Of a stretch of DNA of 64,000 nt, positions 19,060-27,420 are shown piece by piece. The notes beneath the pieces are model-generated. The model searched no databases, was not told where the DNA came from, and saw only the letters and a list, made by a program, of their open reading frames with translations. Origin of the DNA: Hyalangium gracile (lineage in GTDB: Bacteria > Myxococcota > Myxococcia > Myxococcales > Myxococcaceae); the NCBI RefSeq assembly GCF_020103725.1, contig NZ_JAHXBG010000015.1:124001-188000 (forward strand), in the 5' to 3' direction. Numbering within the stretch: position 1 is the stretch's first letter; every line of letters starts with the position of its first letter. Both the position numbers and the translations under genes were made by a program.

Positions 19060-19926
19060 ATGCCTGACTTCCTTGGACATGCAGAGAACCCGCTCCGTGA
19101 AGAGGAGTGGTCCCGCCTCAATGAGACCGTGATCCAGGTGGCGCGCCGCTCCCTGGTGGGCCGCCGCATCCTGGACATCTATGGTCCGCTGGGCGCGGGC
19201 GTGCAGACGGTGCCCCACGACGAGTACCAGGGCGTCTCCGCGGGCGCGGTGGACATCGTCGGCGAGCAGGAGACGGCCACCGTCTTCACGGATCAGCGCA
19301 AGTTCAAGACGATCCCCATCATCTACAAGGACTTCCTGCTGCACTGGCGCGACATCGAGGCGGCCCGCATCCACAACATGCCGCTGGACGTGTCGGCCGC
19401 GGCCGGCGCCGCCGCCCTCTGCGCACAGCAGGAAGACGAGCTCATCTTCTACGGCGATCCCAAGCTCGGCCACGAGGGGCTGATGACGGCCACCGGCCGG
19501 CTCACCGTGCCGCTCGGGGACTGGACGAACCCGGGCGCCGGCTACATGGCCATCGTCGAGGCCACCCGCAAGCTCAACGAGCACGGCCACTACGGCCCCT
19601 ACGCCGTGGTGCTCTCGCCGCGCCTGTACTCGATCCTGCACCGCATCTTCGAGAAGACGGGCGTGCTGGAGATCGAGACCATCCGCCAGCTCGCCTCGGA
19701 CGGCGTGTTCCAGTCCAACCGGCTGCGCGGGGACTCGGGCGTGGTGGTGTCCACCGGCCGCGAGAACATGGACCTGGCCGTGGCCATGGACATGGTCACC
19801 GCCTACCTGGGCGCCTCGCGGATGAACCACCCGTTCCGCGTGCTCGAGGCGCTCATCCTGCGCATCAAGCACCCGGACTCCATCTGCACGCTCGAGGGCG
19901 CCACCCCTCCTCCGCAGCGCAAGTAG
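19060..19926 (+). CDS. encA: Encapsulin shell protein EncA
   Basis: HK97-fold shell protein of 288 residues that assembles into an icosahedral nanocompartment. From start ([50 protein letters not shown]) to end ([26 protein letters not shown]) it reads as an almost colinear homologue of Myxococcus xanthus EncA. The start at 19060 has GAGGAG 7 nt upstream; a TTG two codons earlier is not needed. The order cargo-shell and the close spacing indicate one operon. The NtrC-type regulator begins 22 bp downstream and may be in the same transcript. Confidence 0.97.
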   Translation: MPDFLGHAENPLREEEWSRLNETVIQVARRSLVGRRILDIYGPLGAGVQTVPHDEYQGVSAGAVDIVGEQETATVFTDQRKFKTIPIIYKDFLLHWRDIEAARIHNMPLDVSAAAGAAALCAQQEDELIFYGDPKLGHEGLMTATGRLTVPLGDWTNPGAGYMAIVEATRKLNEHGHYGPYAVVLSPRLYSILHRIFEKTGVLEIETIRQLASDGVFQSNRLRGDSGVVVSTGRENMDLAVAMDMVTAYLGASRMNHPFRVLEALILRIKHPDSICTLEGATPPPQRK

Positions 19927-19948
19927 GCCCGGGAAGCAGCACGCGCCC

Positions 19949-21400
19949 ATGGTCAAGGTCCTGGTCCTCGACGACGAGGCGAACCTGCGCAAGGTGCTCG
20001 CCGCCATGCTGCGGCGAGAGGGCTATGACGTCACCGTCGCCATGGACGGCGAGCAGGGCCTCGCCGAGTTCCAGAAGAACGGCGCGGACATCGTCGTCAC
20101 CGATCTGGTGATGCCCAAGGTGGGCGGCATGGAGGTGCTGTCCACCATCAAGGGCGCCAACCCGGACGTGCCCGTCATCATCATCACCGCCCACGGCACG
20201 GTGGACTCCGCCGTGGAGGCCATCAAGGCCGGCGCCTTCGACTACATCACCAAGCCCTTCGATCAGGCGGAGCTGTCGGCCGTCATCGCCAAGGCCTCCA
20301 AGGCCCACGAGAGCAACCGGCGCTCGGTGCGCCCGGACATCAAGGCGCGCGCGGCCATCATCGGCGAGTCCGCGCAGATCCAGGACGTCTACAAGATCAT
20401 CGACAAGGTGGCGGACACGCCCTCCACGGTGCTGATTACGGGCGAGAGCGGCACGGGCAAGGAGCTCATCGCCACCGCCCTGCACGGCGCCTCCAGCCGC
20501 CGGGACAAGCCCTTCATCAAGATCAACTGCGCGGCCATCCCGCACAACCTCATCGAGTCCGAGCTGTTCGGCTACGAGCGCGGCGCCTTCACCGGCGCCG
20601 TCACCTCCAAGCCCGGCCGGTTCGAGCTGGCCGACGGCGGCACGCTCTTCCTGGACGAGATCGGCGAGATCCCCGTGGAGATGCAGGTGAAGCTGCTGCG
20701 CGCGCTCCAGGAGGGCGAGTTCGAGCGCGTGGGCGGCATCAAGACGACGCGGGTGGACGTGCGCCTCATCGCCGCCACCAACCGCGATCTCCAGGCGGAG
20801 ATCGAGGCCGGGCGCTTCCGCAAGGATCTCTACTACCGGCTGGCGGTGGTCCCCATCGGGCTGCCCGCCCTGCGCGAGCGCCGCAGCGACATCCCCATGC
20901 TCGCGCGGCACTTCGTGGACAAGTACAACCGCCGCCTCAACAAGAAGATCGAGGACATCGGCGACGACGCGATGGCGCTGCTGCAGGCCTACAACTGGCC
21001 CGGCAACATCCGCGAGCTGGAGAACCTCATCGAGCGCGTGCTGCTCTTCGCGGACGGGCCGCTCATCACCGCCAGGGATCTACCGGAGCCGGTGCGGCAG
21101 GGCGCGGGTGCCCCGCATCCAGGCTCGCCCGCCAGCTCCTCGGGGGTGGAGGCGCCCACGGGTGAGGCAGGGCTCAAGGACATCATCCGCATGAAGGCGG
21201 CCGAGCTCGAGAAGGACCTCATCACCAAGGCCCTCGAGGAGACCGGCGGCAACGTGACGCGAGCGGCCAAGCTGCTGCAGATCAGCCGCAAGAGCCTCCA
21301 GACGAAGATGAAGGAGTTCGGCCTGCGCGACACCGCCCCCGAGGGCAAGGACGAGGGCAAGGACGAGGGGCCAGGCAAGGACGAAGGTCCGGACGAATGA
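19949..21400 (+). CDS. NtrC-family sigma-54-dependent response regulator
   Basis: Transcription activator of 483 residues. The receiver has acidic residues D8/D9, phospho-acceptor D52 (VVTDLVMP) and KPF. The AAA+ domain has Walker A GESGTGKE, the sigma-54-contacting GAFTGA loop ([13 protein letters not shown]), Walker [10 protein letters not shown] and an arginine-finger region (FRKDLYYRL). A Fis-type helix-turn-helix closes the fold ([27 protein letters not shown]). An acidic/lysine repeat tail ([19 protein letters not shown]) is added. It lies 22 bp after encA, but no partner kinase is adjacent. Control of encapsulin by this regulator is possible but not shown; no sigma-54 promoter was recognised near encB. 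Confidence 0.94.
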   Translation: MVKVLVLDDEANLRKVLAAMLRREGYDVTVAMDGEQGLAEFQKNGADIVVTDLVMPKVGGMEVLSTIKGANPDVPVIIITAHGTVDSAVEAIKAGAFDYITKPFDQAELSAVIAKASKAHESNRRSVRPDIKARAAIIGESAQIQDVYKIIDKVADTPSTVLITGESGTGKELIATALHGASSRRDKPFIKINCAAIPHNLIESELFGYERGAFTGAVTSKPGRFELADGGTLFLDEIGEIPVEMQVKLLRALQEGEFERVGGIKTTRVDVRLIAATNRDLQAEIEAGRFRKDLYYRLAVVPIGLPALRERRSDIPMLARHFVDKYNRRLNKKIEDIGDDAMALLQAYNWPGNIRELENLIERVLLFADGPLITARDLPEPVRQGAGAPHPGSPASSSGVEAPTGEAGLKDIIRMKAAELEKDLITKALEETGGNVTRAAKLLQISRKSLQTKMKEFGLRDTAPEGKDEGKDEGPGKDEGPDE

Positions 21401-21409
21401 ACGGCAGTC

Positions 21410-21443
21410 GCCGAAATATCCCCGCGAAGACGGGGGTTTCGGC
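21410..21443 (+). terminator. Hairpin after the NtrC-type regulator
   Basis: GCCGAAA (21410-21416) and CCCCG (21420-21424) pair with CGGGG (21431-21435) and TTTCGGC (21437-21443). The hairpin starts 9 bp after the stop codon at 21400. It separates the encapsulin operon from the peptidase gene. Confidence 0.6.
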
Positions 21444-21473
21444 CCGGCGTACCGCTCGACACAGGGAGCCAGC

Positions 21474-22508
21474 ATGCGGCCGTCTCTTCCCACACTCGGT
21501 GAACCCCCGAAGCGCAGCCGCTTCGGCTCCGTCGTCGTCTTCTCGCTGATTCTGGGCGGGGCGGCTGGAGGCGTGTGGTGGTGGAAGCAGAACAAGGGCG
21601 CGCTGCCGCTCCAGCAGCCCCCTGCCGCCGTCGCCGTCTCCCCGCAGGACGCGGGCACGACGACCGCCGCGGCGCCCACGCCTCCTCCGGCGCCGGTGGA
21701 TCCGCTCGTCGCGGCCGGCCTGCAGCGCGCCTCGGTGAAGATCGACGGTCCGCTGGAGACGGCGCTCGTCCAGGCCTCAGGGCCCACGGTGGGACCCGCG
21801 CTGGCGCAGGTGGTGACGCGCAGCCTCGTGTGGTGGGTGCGGGTGCCCAACGAGATCCTCCGTGGGGACACCCTGGACGTGCTCTACCAGCCGCGCGAGG
21901 GCGAGGAGCCGCTCGTGCACGCCGTGCGCTTCGTGAGCGGCAAGACGGGCCAGACGCACCGCGCCTACCGCTTCGTGGTGGACGCCACCGCCCGCTTCTA
22001 CCAGCCGGACGGCCAGGAGATGGAGGAGCGCCTGGAGCACTCGCCGCTGGACGACTACGAGCAGGTGACGTCCCTGCTGCGCGACGGCCGAGGCCACAAG
22101 GGCGTGGACTTCAAGGCGCCGGTGGGCACGCCGGTGAAGGCTCCCTTCACGGGAGTGGTGAAGCGCAAGAACTGGAACTTCAGCAGCAACGGCAACTGCA
22201 TCGAGTTGGAGGAACTCGGCGGCAAGCGGCGGCGTGCGCTCTTCCTCCACCTCTCGGAGCTGCCGAAGAGCCTCAAGGCCGGCGCGCGCTTCTCCCTGGG
22301 CCAGGTCATCGCCGAGAGCGGCAACAGCGGCCGCTCCTACGCCCCGCACCTGCACTATCAGCTCATGACGCAGGATGACCGGGTGATCGATCCGTTCGAG
22401 AGCCACCGGACCTACCGGCGCACCCTGGACGCGGACCGGCGCTCGGCCCTCGATGCCGAGATCCGGCGGATGGACTCGCTGCTGAGCCCGCCCGTGGCTG
22501 GCAACTGA
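21474..22508 (+). CDS. M23-family (LytM-type) peptidase
   Basis: Membrane-anchored peptidoglycan endopeptidase or regulator of 344 residues. One N-terminal membrane helix (about 17-37, [21 protein letters not shown]) places the rest in the periplasm. A Pro/Ala-rich linker follows, then an N-terminal domain resembling the peptidase-associated OB-like/LysM-substitute region ([24 protein letters not shown]). The M23 catalytic fold has [15 protein letters not shown] (zinc ligands H and D) and [10 protein letters not shown] (HxH motif), so the zinc site is complete and the protein is probably active. Its start lies 73 bp after the regulator stop, beyond a hairpin. Confidence 0.9.
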   Translation: MRPSLPTLGEPPKRSRFGSVVVFSLILGGAAGGVWWWKQNKGALPLQQPPAAVAVSPQDAGTTTAAAPTPPPAPVDPLVAAGLQRASVKIDGPLETALVQASGPTVGPALAQVVTRSLVWWVRVPNEILRGDTLDVLYQPREGEEPLVHAVRFVSGKTGQTHRAYRFVVDATARFYQPDGQEMEERLEHSPLDDYEQVTSLLRDGRGHKGVDFKAPVGTPVKAPFTGVVKRKNWNFSSNGNCIELEELGGKRRRALFLHLSELPKSLKAGARFSLGQVIAESGNSGRSYAPHLHYQLMTQDDRVIDPFESHRTYRRTLDADRRSALDAEIRRMDSLLSPPVAGN

Positions 22509-22518
22509 GACCCATTTC

Positions 22519-22547
22519 TTGACACCCCTGCGCATGGCGGCTAGCGT
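22519..22547 (+). promoter_or_regulatory. Sigma-70-type promoter of outer-membrane protein gene
   Basis: TTGACA (22519-22524) is followed by 17 bp and TAGCGT (22542-22547). This predicts a 5' leader of about 105 nt before the ATG at 22659. The -10 is weak (T1, A2 and T6 only), but the -35 and spacing are ideal. Confidence 0.5.
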
Positions 22548-22658
22548 CGCTGCCAATTTCTCAACAGTTCTCAGGGGTTAGGCCACCGTCGTCCGCAGTC
22601 CCGAGGGGCTGCCGACATCCGCGGGCCCTGGGAGCTCCTAGGGGTTTTCGGAGGTCGG

Positions 22659-23948
22659 ATGTCGAGGCTTCGCGCCACTCTCGCCGCGCTGCTGCTGGGC
22701 GCCCCGCTGGCAGCTCATGCCGCGGATGTCACCCGCATTGCTTCCTCGTTCGACGAGGACGATCCGTTCGATCTGTTCCTCGACGTCTCCTTCGAGCGCA
22801 CGCAGACCCGCTCCAAGATCACCCGCGAGCAGCTCGATCCGCTGGGAGAGAACGGGCGCGCGGATGTCTCGGAGGTCTGGCACAAGAGCACCGACTCGCG
22901 CCTGAACCTCCGGATGGCGATCGGGCTCTACAAGGACCTCGAGCTGTCCTTCGGGCTGCCGCTCATCCTCCAGCAGAACGACAGCTACAGCTTCGTCTCG
23001 GGGACGAGCGCGGAGAATTCCACCCTCGTCCGCAACTGCATCAACCCGGACGGCACGATCATCGATCCCAACTGCACGACGGACCGCACGGGTGAGCGCG
23101 CCCTCTTCACGGTCCCGTCCACGCACAAGCGCGGCGGCCTGGGCAACATGCACTTCGGCCTGGCGTACGCCTTCTTCAACCAGCAGCGGGACGAGACCAA
23201 GCCGATGTGGATCGTCGGCCTGGACTACGAGGCGCCCACCGCCAAGATGCGCGATCCGAGCGAGAACAACACGGGCGACGAGCGCGGCAACGTGGGCGAC
23301 CGCGTCCACAAGTACACCTTCTACACGACGCTCTCGCGGAAGATGGGCGTGGCGGAGCCGTACTTCAAGGTGCACTACACCCTGCCGGTGCAGGGCCCGG
23401 GCATCTACTCGAACTGCTTCAACCCGGAGACGCAGGGTCGCCCGGAGAACTGCTTCCAGGACCCGTGGAGCCGCAAGGAGACCGGCATCCAGGCTCCGCA
23501 GACGGGCGGCTTCCTGTTCGGCACCGAGTTCACCCCGTTCAACGACCGGACGAAGAACCAGAAGTTCGCGCTCGATTTTCGCATCATCGGCAACTACGTG
23601 GGCGATGGGCGCTACTACAACGAGCTGAGCGCGGGCCTGGGCAGGCTGCTGGCCACGCAGGACTACTTCCAGGTGGGCGGCCGGCTGGGCGCAGTGGCGA
23701 GCGCCGGTGAGGCCTTCACGCTGCGCGCCTCGGGCATGTTCCTCTACAACACGGACCACACCCTCACCAACGAGACCATCGGCCAGGATCGCGACCGCAA
23801 TGGCGGGGTGGACGTGAACGGCGAGGGCGAGCCGTCGCCCGAGGTGAACCCCAACTTCGACTTCCGCACGGACCTGGTGTCCCGTCGCTTCCGGGCGACC
23901 GAGTCGAAGGTGTTCCGCCTCGAGCTGTCCGCCTCGTTCGCGTTCTGA
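22659..23948 (+). CDS. Predicted outer-membrane beta-barrel protein
   Basis: Protein of 429 residues with a cleavable signal peptide (MSRLRATLAALLLGAPLAAHAADV). The mature part alternates polar loops with short amphipathic strands (RLNLRMAIGLYKDLELSFGLPLIL, KYTFYTTLSRKMGVAEPYFKVHYTLP, LRASGMFLYN) and ends FRLELSASFAF with a terminal Phe, the outer-membrane assembly signal. Four cysteines in two loops (NCINPDGTIIDPNC, NCFNPETQGRPENC) have the same CN-type spacing and may form disulfides. I do not recognise a named family; transporter-like or structural roles are possible. It converges with rsmI, 6 bp away. Confidence 0.8.
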   Translation: MSRLRATLAALLLGAPLAAHAADVTRIASSFDEDDPFDLFLDVSFERTQTRSKITREQLDPLGENGRADVSEVWHKSTDSRLNLRMAIGLYKDLELSFGLPLILQQNDSYSFVSGTSAENSTLVRNCINPDGTIIDPNCTTDRTGERALFTVPSTHKRGGLGNMHFGLAYAFFNQQRDETKPMWIVGLDYEAPTAKMRDPSENNTGDERGNVGDRVHKYTFYTTLSRKMGVAEPYFKVHYTLPVQGPGIYSNCFNPETQGRPENCFQDPWSRKETGIQAPQTGGFLFGTEFTPFNDRTKNQKFALDFRIIGNYVGDGRYYNELSAGLGRLLATQDYFQVGGRLGAVASAGEAFTLRASGMFLYNTDHTLTNETIGQDRDRNGGVDVNGEGEPSPEVNPNFDFRTDLVSRRFRATESKVFRLELSASFAF

Positions 23949-23954
23949 GGCGGC

Positions 23955-24782
23955 TCAGCGCTTGAGGTTCAGGCCCAGGCGGTAGACGTCCTGGCCGGAC
24001 CAGCCCGCGCGGCGGGCCAGCTCGGTGCTCAGCGCCTTGAGCTTCTCGCCGCGCGCCAGGCCCTCCTCCAGGGCCCGCCGCAGCTCCTCCTCGGACCAGC
24101 GGCGCTCACCGGTGCGCCCCTCCACCAGCACCACCACCTCGCCGCGGGGCTCCTCCGCCCCGTAGCGCGCGGAGAGCTCCGAGAGCGGGCCCCGCACGAA
24201 CTCCTCGTGCACCTTGGTCAGCTCCCGGGCCACACAGGCGCGGCGATCGCCCCAGGCCTCCAGCAGATCCGCCAGCGTCTCGCCCAGCCGGCGCGGGGAC
24301 TCGTAGAGCACGAGCGTGGCCGACAGCTGGGCCACCTCCTCCAGCATGGCGCGGCGCTCGGGGCCCTTGCGCGGCAGGAAGCCCAGGAAGTGGAAGCGCC
24401 CCGTGGGCAGCCCGGACGCGCTCAGCGCCGCCACCAGGGCCGTGGCGCCCGGCACCGGCACCACGGACACGCCTCGCTCCAACGCCTCGGCCACCAGGCG
24501 CTCTCCCGGATCGCTGATGCCGGGGCTGCCGGCGTCGGTGATGAGGGCGCAGTCCTCCCCGGCGGCGATGCGATCGAGGATGCGCCCGGCGCGCTGGCCC
24601 TCGGCGAAGGCGGGCAGGCTCACGGTCTCCGGAGCGAGGCCGAAGTGCTCCAGCAGCACGCGCGAGTGCCGCGTGTCCTCGCAGGCGACGAAGGCCACGC
24701 GTTTGAGGACCTCCAGGGCCCGGGAGGTGATGTCCCCCAGGTTCCCGATGGGCGTGGCCACGAGATAGAGCGTCCCGGACAT
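23955..24782 (-). CDS. rsmI: 16S rRNA (cytidine-1402-2'-O)-methyltransferase
   Basis: Enzyme of 275 residues that 2'-O-methylates C1402 in the 16S rRNA decoding centre using SAM. Typical RsmI motifs are present in order: LYLVATPIGNLGDITSRALEVL, ACEDTRHSRVLL, ALITDAGSPGISDPGERLV, PGATALVAALSASGLPTGRFHFLGFLP and TLVLYESPRRLGETL. It belongs to the tetrapyrrole-methylase fold. It is 3 bp downstream of the yraN-like gene, an arrangement common in bacteria. Confidence 0.96.
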   Translation of the reverse strand: MSGTLYLVATPIGNLGDITSRALEVLKRVAFVACEDTRHSRVLLEHFGLAPETVSLPAFAEGQRAGRILDRIAAGEDCALITDAGSPGISDPGERLVAEALERGVSVVPVPGATALVAALSASGLPTGRFHFLGFLPRKGPERRAMLEEVAQLSATLVLYESPRRLGETLADLLEAWGDRRACVARELTKVHEEFVRGPLSELSARYGAEEPRGEVVVLVEGRTGERRWSEEELRRALEEGLARGEKLKALSTELARRAGWSGQDVYRLGLNLKR

Positions 24783-24785
24783 GCG

Positions 24786-25163
24786 TCACATCCCCGCGTC
24801 GAAGGCGTTCGGAATGTGCTCCACGGTGGCCTTCTCCCCGTGGCCCACGACCGAGACGACGTCGAAGCGCATCATCTTCTCGCGCAAGTCATGCGCGAAG
24901 AGGTAGTGCAGCGCGGCTTTCACCACCCGACGCTGCTTGGAGAAAGACACCGTGTGCGAGGGGTCTCCCCACACGGCCGTGGAGCGCATCCGCACCTCCA
25001 CGAAGCAGACGGTGTCGCCATGCTCTGCCACGATGTCCAGCTCGCCGTAGCGGCACCGGAAATTACGAGCGCGGATGCGGTAGCCCCGCGCTTCCAGGAA
25101 GCGGACCGCCGCCGCCTCGGCCTCGTTCCCATAGCTCCGCCTGTCCACCATCGCCCGTCCCAT
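24786..25163 (-). CDS. yraN: YraN-family (UPF0102) predicted endonuclease-fold protein
   Basis: Protein of 125 residues in the UPF0102/YraN family. It has the family core SYGNEAEAAAVRFLEARGYRIRARNFRCRYGELDIVAEHGDTVCFVEVRMRS, which includes the E...D...ExK-like residues of a restriction-endonuclease-type fold; here the usual VEVK is VEVR. Function is not established in the family. I chose the ATG at 25163, with GGAGGAGG about 5 nt upstream; the long frame extends further but its N-terminal 50 codons look non-coding. It sits directly before rsmI. Confidence 0.92.
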   Translation of the reverse strand: MGRAMVDRRSYGNEAEAAAVRFLEARGYRIRARNFRCRYGELDIVAEHGDTVCFVEVRMRSTAVWGDPSHTVSFSKQRRVVKAALHYLFAHDLREKMMRFDVVSVVGHGEKATVEHIPNAFDAGM

Positions 25164-25233
25164 CCGCCCTCCTCCCATCTCCCATCCAGGCCCGCCCTGA
25201 CGGGCAGGACATCTATCACAGTACACTGATGGG

Positions 25234-26256
25234 GTGCGCCGATCCGAGTTAGCACTGGCCCTCATCCTGCTGGTCCTGCTGCCCATGTCCTGCTTCGTCC
25301 TCTGGTTCGACATCCAGACGACGTACGACGTCGTGCGGCAGTTCCGCTCCGTGAGCTACCCGAGCGTCCCGGGAACCATCACCGTCAGCGAGCTGGACGC
25401 GTTCCGGAAGCCCAAGGGCGGTGGCCAGGCCTACGCCTTCCGGGTGCGCTACACCTACGAGGTCGGCGGCCAGAAGCTCGAGGGCAGCCGGGTCCGCTAC
25501 GTGACGGGGCGCTCGCGCGAGCACGCCCCCGCGAAGGCCCTGTCCAAGCGCTTCCCGCTGAACGCCCAGGTGCCGGTGTACTACGACGCGGACGATCCCA
25601 AGGACGCGCTCCTGGATCCGGGCGGGAACGGACCGGACCTGCTGTACCCCATGTATCCCGGGCTGTTCACCATCCTGACGCTCATCGGCTGGTGCCTCGC
25701 GGCGATGATGCGGCGCGAGCCCACGGACATCCCCGAGTTCGAGCGCAACGGCCGCATCCACCTCACGGTGTTCGCCCTGCCCCCCTCCCTCATCGGCGTC
25801 TTCGGGGCGGGGATTGCCGTGTTTGTGGGGATGGGCTTCTGGTTCAGCGACTCCGTGTTTCCGATCTCCACGGCCATCACCATCTGGGCGTCCGTGTTCC
25901 TCGCCGGAGGAGCCGCGGCGCTCGTGCAGAAGCTTCGCCTGCGCTCGGGTGTGTACGACGTGATCCTCGACGATCAGACGGTCTCCCTGCCCGCGACCCA
26001 TGGCCGGCGGCGGAGGGTCCAGGTGCCGCGGCAACAGATCGTGACGGTCAGCCTCGATCGCCAGGGCCAGCAGAAGAAGGCCTACCGTCCCACGCTGGAG
26101 TTCCTCCACCCGGGCGGAGGCTCTCGCCTCGAGCCCATCGGCCCGTGGATGACGGACCAGGACAAGGCCCAGGCTCTGGCGGACGCGCTGAAGATCCGGC
26201 TGAGGCTCATGGAGCGTCAGGCGAAGGCAGCTGCGCCGGCCCGCTCCGCCCGCTGA
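25234..26256 (+). CDS. DUF3592 membrane protein
   Basis: Protein of 340 residues with a GTG start. The first helix is residues 5-24 (ELALALILLVLLPMSCFVLW). A DUF3592 domain follows (SYPSVPGTITVSELDAFR...YAFRVRYTYEVGGQKLEGSRVRYV...VPVYYDADDPKDALLDPG), an extracytoplasmic beta domain of unknown role. Further helices lie near 138-157 and 180-225. The C-terminal part (VYDVILDDQTVSLPATHGRRRRVQVPRQQIVTVSL) is cytoplasmic or PH-like. It ends 3 bp before the convergent DUF2156-like gene. Function unknown. Confidence 0.85.
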   Translation: MRRSELALALILLVLLPMSCFVLWFDIQTTYDVVRQFRSVSYPSVPGTITVSELDAFRKPKGGGQAYAFRVRYTYEVGGQKLEGSRVRYVTGRSREHAPAKALSKRFPLNAQVPVYYDADDPKDALLDPGGNGPDLLYPMYPGLFTILTLIGWCLAAMMRREPTDIPEFERNGRIHLTVFALPPSLIGVFGAGIAVFVGMGFWFSDSVFPISTAITIWASVFLAGGAAALVQKLRLRSGVYDVILDDQTVSLPATHGRRRRVQVPRQQIVTVSLDRQGQQKKAYRPTLEFLHPGGGSRLEPIGPWMTDQDKAQALADALKIRLRLMERQAKAAAPARSAR

Positions 26257-26259
26257 GCC

Positions 26260-27249
26260 TCACTCCAGGAAGGTGCGGCGGAGGATGCCCGTGAACGGCA
26301 CGCGGCAGGCACGCAGCAGCGCCAGGAGTGTCGTCACGGCCCACGGGGACGGCGTCACGAAGTAGCGCTGGGGCGTCAGTCCCGGGAAGGCCTCCTTCAT
26401 CGCCCGGAGTCGAGCCAGGTACTCGATTCCGGCGAGCTGGCGCTCCATCCAGCGCACCTGGCGAGCCAGCACGGGCGAGCAGCCCTCGGTGTCCACATCG
26501 ACGAGCGGGCAGAACCCCAGCGAGAGCTGTCGGAGGCCCTCCTCCCTCAGGAGCGAGGCCAGCGTCGAGACAGCCGAGTAGTACACCCCCCACAGCCGGG
26601 TCCGCTCGAAGCGGATGAGGTTGAGCAGGTAGCCCTGGATGCGGCCGCCATCGAAGTACGGGTCGAGCACCGCGTAGCCGAACACCTGTCCCTCGGAGCC
26701 CTGCCGCAGGACGAACAGGCGGGCGAGCCCGTCATCGTCGAACGACAGCGGGCGGTTGAGGAAGTGCATCTCCACGGGCACCGAGCTCCGGCGCAGGTAG
26801 CTGCGAGTGATGGACTCGAGCCTCCCTCGCTCCTCGGCGCTCAGGGTGGCCGGTCGGACCTCGCGAACCTCGAAGCCGCCGCGCGAGGCCTTCTTGAGCG
26901 CTCCCCTCACCCTCGGGTGGACCTCCGAGCCGGAGGGGTCGAGCGCCATCACCTTGTCCACCCCCATGCCGCTGACGCGAAACCGGGGGCCTCCGCGCTC
27001 GGCCACGAGCATCGCGACGTCCCGGGGCACGTAGAAGAACAGCGGGCTGCGGCGGCTGCTCAGGAAGCGCTGGATCATCTCCGCGCGATCGCCGCTCGCG
27101 CAGACGGGAGGTCCGAGCGTCAGGTCGAACCCGAAGGCACGCTGGAAGGCCACATAGCCGAAGGAGGTCTCGAAGTAGGAGAGCCCGGCCTGGAGCGTCG
27201 AATAGGAGATCGGATCCGAGCCATGGGCTCGCACCAGGTTGTGCCTCAC
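26260..27249 (-). CDS. DUF2156/GNAT-like protein (lysyl-PG synthase C-terminal fold)
   Basis: Protein of 329 residues resembling the DUF2156 family, the double GNAT fold found in phosphatidylglycerol lysyltransferases. It reads HNLVRAHGSDPISYSTLQAGLSYFETSFGYVAFQRAF..., then FRVSGMGVDKVMALD and ALKKASRGGFEVREV, and later QGYLLNLIRFERTRLWGVYYSAVSTLASLL. There is no membrane flippase domain, so it would be a soluble transferase, possibly using aminoacyl-tRNA or acyl donors. The start is probably the GTG at 27249, which overlaps a TGA in a GTGA after an 11-codon mini-frame; this is uncertain. It diverges from the B12-radical SAM gene and may belong to the same pathway. Confidence 0.7.
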   Translation of the reverse strand: MRHNLVRAHGSDPISYSTLQAGLSYFETSFGYVAFQRAFGFDLTLGPPVCASGDRAEMIQRFLSSRRSPLFFYVPRDVAMLVAERGGPRFRVSGMGVDKVMALDPSGSEVHPRVRGALKKASRGGFEVREVRPATLSAEERGRLESITRSYLRRSSVPVEMHFLNRPLSFDDDGLARLFVLRQGSEGQVFGYAVLDPYFDGGRIQGYLLNLIRFERTRLWGVYYSAVSTLASLLREEGLRQLSLGFCPLVDVDTEGCSPVLARQVRWMERQLAGIEYLARLRAMKEAFPGLTPQRYFVTPSPWAVTTLLALLRACRVPFTGILRRTFLE

Positions 27250-27420
27250 GCCTGCACCAGAGCTCCGAAGTCGGCGGTCATCCGCTGGGAGTGAGTTTCG
27301 TTGACGCTCCGTCCGATGAGCAAGCCCGCCCTGCCCCACCGCCAAGCAAGGGGCCAGGAGGTTGCGGTATCGTTAGAGCACTCACGCCTCGACTCCTTCG
27401 GGGCGGTTCAGGGGGAAGTA

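Noticed and set aside
17401-20007. Minus-strand open frame of 868 codons across encB, encA and part of murJ
   Set aside because: It runs antisense to the encapsulin genes and out of frame with murJ; no coherent domain.
27253-27288. Mini-frame MTADFGALVQA overlapping the DUF2156-like start by GTGA
   Set aside because: Too short to support as a gene; noted only because it might couple translation of the next gene.
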